From Actinomycetota bacterium (GTDB taxonomy: Bacteria > Actinomycetota > Thermoleophilia > RBG-16-64-13), in the NCBI GenBank assembly GCA_018830645.1, contig JAHJSA010000103.1, positions 1 to 34,165 of the forward strand: 34,165 bases of DNA, given 5' to 3'. Numbering within the stretch: the first letter of the stretch is position 1; each line of letters begins with the position of its first letter. Both the position numbers and the translations under genes were made by a program. Positions 1 through 6,527 of this stretch are shown piece by piece. The notes beneath the pieces are model-generated. The model made no database searches. It was not told the origin of the DNA and saw nothing but the letters and a program-made list of their open reading frames with translations.

Positions 1-55
1 CCTCCTCGGTTTGGTACATATCCATGAACTCCATCAGAGTCTCGGGGGCTTTCAC
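1..55 (-). CDS. Start of an unidentified protein, truncated by the window edge
   Basis: Reading leftward, a GTG codon at 55-53 is preceded by AGGAGGT (66-60 on the minus strand) at good spacing and opens a frame of 18 codons to the window edge: V-K-A-P-E-T-L-M-E-F-M-D-M-Y-Q-T-E-E. The strong Shine-Dalgarno makes a real start likely. Too little is present to name a family. It is divergent from the ABC importer operon, so the two may share a control region. Confidence 0.5.
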   Translation of the reverse strand, partial: MKAPETLMEFMDMYQTEE

Positions 56-165
56 GACCGCACCTCCTGTTTTTCAGATGCTTATCAACCAGAAGGTAGC
101 AGCCGGTTCGGACGGAACCTGAGCGAGTAGGATGGTCGTATTGTTCTTTAGAGGGGGGTTTTCGG
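56..165. promoter_or_regulatory. Divergent intergenic region with an inverted repeat
   Basis: This 110-base gap separates the divergent GTG-started gene from livK. It holds a perfect 5-bp inverted repeat GGTTC-N5-GAACC at 105-119, a possible operator or small hairpin. The GAGGGGGG stretch at 151-158 is the ribosome-binding site for livK. I see no convincing -35/-10 pair. Confidence 0.3.
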
Positions 166-1488
166 ATGAGCCGGAAGGCACGCTGGGGTAGTCTCACGTT
201 CATGTCCCTGTTGCTCGTTGCCCTAGTTGGTCTGGCCGTCTTGGCGGGCTGCGGCGACGGCACCACCACCACGACCGCCGGCACCACCGCGACCACTGCC
301 GGCACGGAAACCACCGACACCACCATGGCGCAGCCGGAACAGGACAAGATCGTCATCGGCGCGGCGCGGCCTGTCTCGGGCGTGAACGCGTTCTTCGAGG
401 AGAACGCCTTCGGTCCCGCTTACAAGCTGTGGGTGGAAGACGTCAATGCCGCCGGCGGCATTGACGTAGCCGGCAAGATGTTGCCGGTCGAGATGAAGAT
501 CTACGACGATCAGAGCGACCTCGACACGAGCCTGCGCCTCATGACGAAGCTCATGGAAGAGGACAAGGTCGACTTCATCTTCCCGCCCACCAGCACGGCC
601 TTCTTGTTCGCCGCGGCCGGCGTGGCCAACGCGCACAACTACATTTTGATGAGCGCCGAGGGTGGCGCTACGAGCCTCGAAAAGGAGATGGAGAAAGGCA
701 AGTTGCCGTACTTCTTCCAGGGGCTGAGCTACTCGAACCACAATCAGATGCCCGCATTCGCGGAAATCATGAAGGAAGCGGGGGCCAAGACGGCCGCGGT
801 CGTCTATCTGGATGACCTCCACGGCATCGAGTACCAGGCCCAGGCGGCGGTCTTCCTCTCCGCTGCGGGCATCGACATCGTGCAGAACATCGCAATCCCG
901 GGCGACATCAAAGACATGTCCAGCATCATCAAGCAGATCCAGGCGGACGATCCCGACGTCGTGTGCTTCTTCGCCTATCCGCCGCAGAACATCCTCGCCA
1001 TGCAGACCATGATGCAGCTGAACTACAACCCCAGGGGCGTGCTTCTCGGCCCAGGCGGGAGCTTCCAGTTCTTCGCGAACATCTTTGGTCCGGCCATGGA
1101 AGGCGTCATGTTCGAAGGCGCATGGAGCGTGAACAGCTCTCCCGAGGCGCAGGCCTACTACGACAAGCTCAAAGCCTTCTTGGGCTCGGGCGACAACATC
1201 GACTTCTGGGGCGCGATCATCTACCGGGCGCAACTGGAGTTCTTCCAGCAGGCCATCGAGGAGGCCGGGACCCTCGATCAGGACAAGATCGCAGAGGTCA
1301 TGAGGACGGCGCACTTCCCGACGGTCATGAGCCCCGATACGTTCTACGCCAACCAGAGGTTCGACGTCTCCTCCTACGCCGGGATGATCGGCCAGTGGCA
1401 GAATGGCGTTGCTGAAGTCATCGACGTGGGCGACAAGCGGACTGCGACCCCGATCTATCCCAAGCCGGCGTGGCCTGCGGCCCAGTGA
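166..1488 (+). CDS. livK: ABC-type branched-chain amino acid/amide substrate-binding lipoprotein (LivK family)
   Basis: A 440-residue extracytoplasmic binding protein that would deliver substrate to the permease encoded downstream. Residues 1-28 are a lipoprotein signal peptide (basic start, hydrophobic core, lipobox L-A-G-C with Cys29 as lipid anchor). A Thr-rich linker (about 33-53) follows, then the periplasmic-binding-protein type I fold, opening with an I-V-I-G-A-A-R-P-V-S-G segment typical of LivK/AmiC-like proteins. It is followed by livH, livM, livG and livF in the standard order. LivK-family proteins bind many ligands (branched amino acids, amides, urea, aromatic acids), and the sequence alone does not decide. 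The neighbouring molybdoenzyme operon makes an organic redox substrate conceivable, but that is inference. The start is set by the ATG with an upstream G-rich Shine-Dalgarno and the correct signal peptide. Confidence 0.93.
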   Translation: MSRKARWGSLTFMSLLLVALVGLAVLAGCGDGTTTTTAGTTATTAGTETTDTTMAQPEQDKIVIGAARPVSGVNAFFEENAFGPAYKLWVEDVNAAGGIDVAGKMLPVEMKIYDDQSDLDTSLRLMTKLMEEDKVDFIFPPTSTAFLFAAAGVANAHNYILMSAEGGATSLEKEMEKGKLPYFFQGLSYSNHNQMPAFAEIMKEAGAKTAAVVYLDDLHGIEYQAQAAVFLSAAGIDIVQNIAIPGDIKDMSSIIKQIQADDPDVVCFFAYPPQNILAMQTMMQLNYNPRGVLLGPGGSFQFFANIFGPAMEGVMFEGAWSVNSSPEAQAYYDKLKAFLGSGDNIDFWGAIIYRAQLEFFQQAIEEAGTLDQDKIAEVMRTAHFPTVMSPDTFYANQRFDVSSYAGMIGQWQNGVAEVIDVGDKRTATPIYPKPAWPAAQ

Positions 1489-1529
1489 TCGAGCGAACAG
1501 GGACGCGATAGTCGGTAACTGAACACAGC

Positions 1530-1570
1530 GGGCCATCGGCGGCAGCCTCTGGGCGAGCCGCCGATGGCCC
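1530..1570 (+). promoter_or_regulatory. Strong hairpin between livK and livH
   Basis: GGGCCATCGGCGG (1530-1542) is perfectly complementary to CCGCCGATGGCCC (1558-1570): 13 bp with a 15-nt loop. There is no T-tract, so it is better explained as an mRNA-stabilising or partial-termination element that lets the binding protein be made in excess over the permease, as is common in ABC operons. The in-frame ATG at 1564 lies inside its 3' arm, which argues against using that codon to start livH. Confidence 0.7.
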
Positions 1571-1602
1571 GGCCATGTTGCGGGCCAATCCAAAGGATCT
1601 CG

Positions 1603-2463
1603 ATGATTGCATTCAGGGATATCTTCATCACCGGTCTTCTGCTCGGTGGCATCTTCGCTCTCGTCTCCGTGGGCTTGACCCTGCAGTACGGAGTCGCGCG
1701 TGTGCTCAATGTCGCCCACGGCGAGTTCATCATGGTCGGGGCGTTCATGACCTTCTGGCTGCTCGGCAGCGCGAACCTCAACCCACTGCTATCCGTGGCG
1801 ATCACAGGGCCCGTCGCCTTCATCATGGGCTTCATACTCCACAAGACACTCTTCCGCCGGCTGATGGACACGTCGCCTTCGCTCGACATCTTCGAAGGCA
1901 AGTCGCTGCTCGCCTCCTTCGGACTACTCTACGTCGTGCAGAATCTGGCCAGGATCATCTGGGGATCCGACGTCGAGGGATACAACTTCCTGAATTCCAC
2001 CGTCACCGCCGCGCAGATCCCTCTCAACCGTCTGGTCGCGTTGGCGTTCGTCGTCGTGCTGGGCGGAGCCTTCTACTTCTTCTTGGCGCGCACACGCCTC
2101 GGGAAGGCCATCCGAGCTTCGGCTCAGAGTCCGACCACGGCCGAACTGATGGGTGTCGACATCCGCAACGTCCTGGCAATCTGCTTCGGACTCGGCCTAG
2201 GCCTGGCGGCCATCGCGGGCAGCCTGCTCAGCACGCTGTTCGCCATTCAGACGAGCATCGGCCTCGGGTACACGGTCATCGCCATGGTCGTGGTGGTGAT
2301 GGGAGGGCTGGGCAGCATCACCGGCGCCATGATCGGCGGGATCATCCTGGGTTTGGTCTCCAGCACCGTGACCTTTTTCCATCCGTCTCTCACGATGATC
2401 GCGTACTACGTGATCTTCATCGTGCTGCTTCTGGCCAGGCCCAAAGGGATTATGGGTAAGTAG
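1603..2463 (+). CDS. livH: ABC importer permease, LivH family
   Basis: A 286-residue integral membrane permease, about eight hydrophobic segments, of the branched-chain amino acid transport family. Typical family stretches are G-L-T-L-Q-Y-G near the N-terminus, N-V-A-H-G-E-F just after it, and the cytoplasmic loop with R-T-R-L-G-K-A-I-R-A, which contacts the ATPases. I place the start at ATG 1603 because AAAGGA (1592-1597) sits 5 nt upstream and the protein then begins at the first membrane helix. The frame is open back to 1564, but that extension lies in the hairpin. It pairs with LivM to form the translocation channel. The stop is directly followed by the livM ATG. Confidence 0.92.
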   Translation: MIAFRDIFITGLLLGGIFALVSVGLTLQYGVARVLNVAHGEFIMVGAFMTFWLLGSANLNPLLSVAITGPVAFIMGFILHKTLFRRLMDTSPSLDIFEGKSLLASFGLLYVVQNLARIIWGSDVEGYNFLNSTVTAAQIPLNRLVALAFVVVLGGAFYFFLARTRLGKAIRASAQSPTTAELMGVDIRNVLAICFGLGLGLAAIAGSLLSTLFAIQTSIGLGYTVIAMVVVVMGGLGSITGAMIGGIILGLVSSTVTFFHPSLTMIAYYVIFIVLLLARPKGIMGK

Positions 2464-3414
2464 ATGAAAGCGATACAAATGACACGAGACAAGAGCGTCA
2501 CCTTGGGACTGCTGATCGTCGCGTTCCTGATCCTGGCGTTGCTGCCGCAATTCACGAGCGGGTACCTCGTCACCCTGCTCATCGACATCCTGAAGTTCGC
2601 CGTCTTGACCGTCGCTTGGGTGGTCTTCTCAGGCCCGACCGGCTACATGTCCCTGGCGACGGCCGCCTTCTACGGCCTTGGCTTCTACATAGCCGCCGTG
2701 TTCAGCGGCACCGTCCCGTTCCCCTTGTTGATCATGCTGGCGGGGGCGAGCGCCTTCGTAGTGGCCCTGGGCGTCGGCGCACTCACCTTGAGGCTGAGAG
2801 GGGTCTACTTCGCCATATTCACCTTCGCTTTGGTGTTGCTCGTCCAGAACGTGGTCCTTGAGGTCGAGCGTGTGGTGACCCAGACGAGAGGCCGGTTCGT
2901 GGAGACGGTGAGCACCGAGGGGGTGTACTACGCCATCCTCATAGTCTTCTTCCTCACTATCCTCGCGGCGATGCTTATCCGCCGCTCCAGGTACGGGCTG
3001 GCCCTGCAGAGCATCGGAGAGTACGAGGAGGCGGCCGCGCACAGCGGCATCAACGTGGTCTGGACCAAGGTGCTCACGTTCGCCACGAGCGCAGTCTTCA
3101 TGGGCATGGCCGGAGCGATCATCGCCACCCGGCGTACGTACATCGATCCCTACATCGCCTTCAACCTGAATACTTCGTTCCTCCCCGTGCTCATGGCCAT
3201 GTTCGGCGGTATGGGCAACCTGGTGGGTCCGGTCCTCGGCGCCGCCCTGTTCACGTACATCGGTGAGATCCTGCTCACGCGGTTCCCCGATCTGTACATG
3301 CTCATCTTCGGTGTGGTGCTGATCGTCTCCATACTGTTCATGCCGAACGGCGTACTGGGGCTGGCGCAGGGAGTGTGGCGCAAGATGAGAGGGGGTGGAC
3401 ATGCACCTTCTTGA
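2464..3414 (+). CDS. livM: ABC importer permease, LivM family
   Basis: A 316-residue membrane protein with about nine to ten hydrophobic helices, the second permease of the LivHM pair. The segment G-P-T-G-Y-M-S-L-A-T-A-A-F-Y-G-L-G matches the LivM signature, and the R-R-S-R-Y-G-L-A-L-Q-S-I-G-E loop is the usual coupling region for the ATPases. The ATG abuts the livH stop (TAG-ATG), so translation is probably coupled. The C-terminal end overlaps the start of livG. Substrate is unknown, as for the rest of the operon. Confidence 0.92.
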   Translation: MKAIQMTRDKSVTLGLLIVAFLILALLPQFTSGYLVTLLIDILKFAVLTVAWVVFSGPTGYMSLATAAFYGLGFYIAAVFSGTVPFPLLIMLAGASAFVVALGVGALTLRLRGVYFAIFTFALVLLVQNVVLEVERVVTQTRGRFVETVSTEGVYYAILIVFFLTILAAMLIRRSRYGLALQSIGEYEEAAAHSGINVVWTKVLTFATSAVFMGMAGAIIATRRTYIDPYIAFNLNTSFLPVLMAMFGGMGNLVGPVLGAALFTYIGEILLTRFPDLYMLIFGVVLIVSILFMPNGVLGLAQGVWRKMRGGGHAPS

Positions 3415-4126
3415 GGGTGAAGGAGTGAGCCGAAACTTCGGGGGCCTCGTCGCGGTCGCAGGCGTGGACTTCTACGTCGACCAGGGGGAGATCCTGGGGT
3501 TGATCGGCCCGAACGGGGCCGGGAAGACGACGCTGTTCAATCTCATCTCGGCGGCGCTTCCGCCGTCTGCGGGAACGATCTCGTACGAGGGCAGCCCCAT
3601 TACCGGTCTCCCCCCCTACAAGATCTGCCGCCTCGGTATCGCTCGGACGTTCCAGACGGTCAAGATCTTCGCCCACCTTCCAACGGTGAGGAACGTGATG
3701 GTCGGTTCCCTCTTCGGGACGGGAAGCCGCAGCAGCGCGACGGAAGCCCTCCGCATAGCCGACGAAGAGCTGGAGTTCGTGGAACTGTCGAGTCTCCGCG
3801 ACGTTCCGGCCGGCGACCTGACGCTGGCCAGCCAGAAGCGCCTCGAGGTAGCGCGAGCGCTCGCGACGCAACCGAAGCTTCTCCTGCTCGACGAGATCAT
3901 GGCGGGTCTGACCCGCAACGAGGTGGAGGAGGCGATGGACCTCATCGCCCGAATCCGGGCGCGTGGGATCACCGTCGTCATGATCGAGCACGTGATGCAC
4001 GCCATCATGGGCATCTGCGATCGCATCATCGTGCTTGATTTCGGGGTCAAGATCGCCGAAGGCACTCCGGCGGAAGTGGCCGCCGACAAGAAGGTCATCG
4101 AGGTCTATCTTGGAGAAGAGATCTGA
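3401..4126 (+). CDS. livG: ABC importer ATPase, LivG family
   Basis: A 241-residue nucleotide-binding protein that powers the LivHM channel together with LivF. Walker A is G-P-N-G-A-G-K-T-T (36-44), Walker B is L-L-L-L-D-E, and the switch His is in M-I-E-H-V-M. The ABC signature is divergent: L-T-L-A-S-Q-K-R-L-E instead of L-S-G-G-Q. Relaxed signatures of this kind are common in the LivG branch, so it should not be read as a defect. ATG 3401 follows a GAGAGGGGG run; a GTG at 3395 in the same frame is a weaker alternative. The gene overlaps livM by 14 nt. Confidence 0.92.
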   Translation: MHLLEGEGVSRNFGGLVAVAGVDFYVDQGEILGLIGPNGAGKTTLFNLISAALPPSAGTISYEGSPITGLPPYKICRLGIARTFQTVKIFAHLPTVRNVMVGSLFGTGSRSSATEALRIADEELEFVELSSLRDVPAGDLTLASQKRLEVARALATQPKLLLLDEIMAGLTRNEVEEAMDLIARIRARGITVVMIEHVMHAIMGICDRIIVLDFGVKIAEGTPAEVAADKKVIEVYLGEEI

Positions 4127-4830
4127 TGCTGGAGATCAATGGTCTGAGTGCCTCATACGGGAATGTGCAGGTCCTGTGGGACGTATGTCTCCGTGTGGAC
4201 GAAGGTGAGTTCGTCGCCCTGGTGGGAGCCAACGGAGCAGGGAAGACGACCCTCTTGAACGCGGTCTCTGGTGTGATGAAGCCCGGTTCCGGCAGCGTCA
4301 CGTTCATGGGGCATAGGATCGATGGGTCCGCTCCGAACGCGATCGTGAACCTGGGGCTCTCCCACATCCCCGAGAGCCGGCAGGTCTTCACCGAGATGTC
4401 GGTACGTGAGAACCTCGAGATGGGAGCGTATCCCTCCCGTGCCTGGAAGAGCAGGCGCGAGACGATGAAGAAGGTGTTCGGTCTCTTCCCCCGACTCGAG
4501 GAACGTGCCGGACAGCTTGCGAGGAGCCTCAGCGGCGGCGAGCAACAGATGCTGGCGTTGGGCCGTGGCCTGATGAGCCTGCCGAAGATGTGCATGATCG
4601 ACGAGCCCTCGAATGGGCTGGCTCCGCTGATCGTGACCGAGATCTTCGAGATCTTGAAATCCCTGCACAAGGAGGGGATCACCATCCTCCTCGTCGAGCA
4701 GAACGTGCGCCAGACGCTTGCGATCGCCGACCGGGCCTACGTCCTCGAGAACGGCCACAACGCCCTCGACGGGGCCTGCTGCGACCTGGCCGAGAGCGAG
4801 CACGTGCGCAAGGCATACTTGGGACACTAG
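4126..4830 (+). CDS. livF: ABC importer ATPase, LivF family
   Basis: A 234-residue ATPase, the partner of LivG. Walker A is G-A-N-G-A-G-K-T-T (34-42), the signature is the canonical L-S-G-G-E-Q-Q-M-L, Walker B is M-C-M-I-D-E-P, and the family stretch S-N-G-L-A-P-L-I-V follows it. The ATG overlaps the livG stop by one base (TGATG), a translational-coupling arrangement. It is the last gene of the operon; a terminator hairpin starts 13 nt after the stop. Confidence 0.93.
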   Translation: MLEINGLSASYGNVQVLWDVCLRVDEGEFVALVGANGAGKTTLLNAVSGVMKPGSGSVTFMGHRIDGSAPNAIVNLGLSHIPESRQVFTEMSVRENLEMGAYPSRAWKSRRETMKKVFGLFPRLEERAGQLARSLSGGEQQMLALGRGLMSLPKMCMIDEPSNGLAPLIVTEIFEILKSLHKEGITILLVEQNVRQTLAIADRAYVLENGHNALDGACCDLAESEHVRKAYLGH

Positions 4831-4842
4831 CCGTACGGTGTC

Positions 4843-4875
4843 GTCGCCCGAGGCGGGACATCCGCCTCGGGCGAC
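4843..4875. terminator. Hairpin terminator between convergent operons
   Basis: GTCGCCCGAGGCGG (4843-4856) and CCGCCTCGGGCGAC (4862-4875) form a perfect 14-bp stem with a 5-nt loop. It lies between the convergent livF and nrfD-like genes and so could serve both strands. A U-tract is absent, as often in high-GC bacteria. Positions 4876-4979 show no further feature. Confidence 0.7.
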
Positions 4876-4979
4876 GCTGGTCATCACCGGCCGCCGGGAG
4901 CCGTTCGACCCGCCTCCAGCAGGCGCCGGATGAGAGGGTCGGGCACGGGGCTGCGGGGTGCAGTTGCGTACAGTGCGGA

Positions 4980-5888
4980 TCAAGTGTTCGGTATGGCGAA
5001 CTCGAAACGGCCCGCCCGCAGCGGCGCCTGGATCCCTCCGGAGAGTACGACCTGTCGCAGGCACAGTCCACCGATGATGCCGCTGATCGACGCGATCACG
5101 GTGGTCGCGCTGGAGCCGTCCAGAACGTAGTAGCCGAGCAGTTCGAGGGCCAGCGGCACCGCGAGCCCCAGAAGGGCCACCCCGAGCCAGAACAGCGGCG
5201 CGACGCTGCCGGCAAGCACGAGGCGGGCCGCGGCCCTCGACTCGGGCACCCGGTGCGTGGCCTGAAGATACATGGCCACGACGACGATCTCCAGCACGAG
5301 CAGGACCACGTCGATGCGCACAAGGGTCGAGATCGGGCCCGAATGGGCCGCGCCGTCGATGGTCGCGATGAGCATGACGGCCATTATCCCCGTCGAGAGC
5401 GCGGACACCAGGAACAGCACGGGCACCAGTGCGGTGCTCCAGAAAGCGATGGGTCGGTTGGCTCCGAGTAGGATGCCCGTGTACATCATCGTCCCGAAGG
5501 CGAAGATGGCGCCCACCACCCCTATGAACTGCCGCGCCCCCGCCGCGTCCTCCAGCACGCCGAACGGCCACAGCCACAAACCGATGTGGATGAAGCCGAC
5601 GACCATGAAGACCGAGATGATGATCGTGCCGCGGGCCACCCACGACGTGCCGGGCTTCCTGTAGGCCCGCCAGAAGTTGGCGGGCGTCCCCAGGTCGGCG
5701 ATCAGGAACGCGGTGCCCAGCAGGACACAGGGGAACCCGAGCGCTACGCCGATCTTCGACACCGACGCCCATTCCGCGCCCGCGAAATCGGCGATCACAC
5801 CGGTGACGTAGGCGCCCGCGCCGAGGCCGGCGAGGAACAGATAGGCCGCGATCATCCAACCCCACTTGGTCTGTGCTTTCAGTTGCAT
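4980..5888 (-). CDS. NrfD/PsrC-type membrane anchor of the molybdoenzyme
   Basis: A 302-residue polytopic protein with roughly eight to nine hydrophobic helices. The N-terminal W-G-W-M-I-A-A-Y-L-F-L-A-G-L-G-A-G-A-Y segment is characteristic of the NrfD/PsrC family, whose members carry no heme and exchange electrons between menaquinone and an Fe-S partner. The A-D-L-G-T-P-A-N-F-W-R-A-Y stretch is also typical. The ATG lies 4 nt after the stop of the four-cluster ferredoxin subunit, so this is the third gene of a catalytic-FeS-anchor operon. It would bind that complex to the membrane and connect it to the quinone pool. Confidence 0.88.
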   Translation of the reverse strand: MQLKAQTKWGWMIAAYLFLAGLGAGAYVTGVIADFAGAEWASVSKIGVALGFPCVLLGTAFLIADLGTPANFWRAYRKPGTSWVARGTIIISVFMVVGFIHIGLWLWPFGVLEDAAGARQFIGVVGAIFAFGTMMYTGILLGANRPIAFWSTALVPVLFLVSALSTGIMAVMLIATIDGAAHSGPISTLVRIDVVLLVLEIVVVAMYLQATHRVPESRAAARLVLAGSVAPLFWLGVALLGLAVPLALELLGYYVLDGSSATTVIASISGIIGGLCLRQVVLSGGIQAPLRAGRFEFAIPNT

Positions 5889-5892
5889 CTCG

Positions 5893-6522
5893 TCACCTCG
5901 GGGGTAGATAGAAGCAGGCCGGGTCGGTGCCGAACTCCGGGTTGAGCTGGAAGCCGTACTCGCGCCGGATCAGCATGGAGACTTCGCTCTCGGGGTCTTC
6001 AAGATCGCCGAAGGTGCGCGCCTTGGCCGGGCACGATTCCACGCAGGCCGGTTTGCGTCCTTCCGCTACGCGGTCTTTGCAGTAGTCGCACTTCGTGGCC
6101 ATGCCGTACCCGTTCTTCTTCTCCCACTGCTTCTTCGCGTACGCCTCGTAGGGGTCGAGTTCACCTTCGGCGTCGGGGAAGTAGGTCTGCCAATCGCCCA
6201 CCGTCTGCCGGGCTCCGTAGGGACAGGCCATGATGCAGGCCTTGCAGCCCATGCAGAGGTTCTTGTCCACGAGCACGATGCCGTTCTCGTCCTGCGTGGT
6301 CGCCCCCGTGGGGCAGACCTCCTTGCAGGCCGGCTCTTTGCACTGCTGGCACACGAGCGGCAGCATCTGCCTCAGGGCCGTCGGGAACGAGCCCGTCTCC
6401 GCGGGCACGCACTGCGCCCAGTCGATACCTCGCGGCGTGAAGTTCGCGGCCTTGCAGGACACTTGGCAGGAGTAGCATCCGTAGCATCTCTTCAGGTCGA
6501 TGACGAAGCCGTAGCGTGGCAT
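5893..6522 (-). CDS. Four-[4Fe-4S] ferredoxin subunit of the molybdoenzyme (DmsB/PsrB/NrfC type)
   Basis: A 209-residue electron-transfer subunit that wires the molybdenum subunit to the membrane anchor. Four Cys groups are visible: C-Y-G-C-Y-S-C-Q-V-S-C near the N-terminus, C-Q-Q-C-K-E-P-A-C-K-E-V-C-P, C-M-G-C-K-A-C-I-M-A-C-P, and C-D-Y-C with a distal C-V-E-S-C-P. This is the usual set for four [4Fe-4S] clusters. The ATG at 6522 is preceded on the minus strand by GGGAGGTGAT, a strong Shine-Dalgarno, and the longer open frame upstream is ignored. There is no Tat or Sec signal, consistent with the catalytic subunit. It starts 5 nt after the catalytic gene ends. Confidence 0.93.
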   Translation of the reverse strand: MPRYGFVIDLKRCYGCYSCQVSCKAANFTPRGIDWAQCVPAETGSFPTALRQMLPLVCQQCKEPACKEVCPTGATTQDENGIVLVDKNLCMGCKACIMACPYGARQTVGDWQTYFPDAEGELDPYEAYAKKQWEKKNGYGMATKCDYCKDRVAEGRKPACVESCPAKARTFGDLEDPESEVSMLIRREYGFQLNPEFGTDPACFYLPPR

Positions 6523-6527
6523 CCCGA

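Noticed and set aside
1564-1602. Upstream extension of LivH to ATG 1564
   Set aside because: The ATG lies in the 3' arm of a perfect hairpin, lacks a Shine-Dalgarno, and adds a non-membrane segment not seen in the family.
223-1719. 498-codon open frame on the minus strand across livK
   Set aside because: It is the antisense shadow of a clear lipoprotein gene; the translation is rich in Arg, His and Asp and has no family features. High GC makes long false frames common here.
3830-3860. Defective ABC signature in LivG
   Set aside because: The L-T-L-A-S-Q-K-R-L-E form departs from L-S-G-G-Q, but LivG proteins often have relaxed signatures and all other ATPase motifs are intact.
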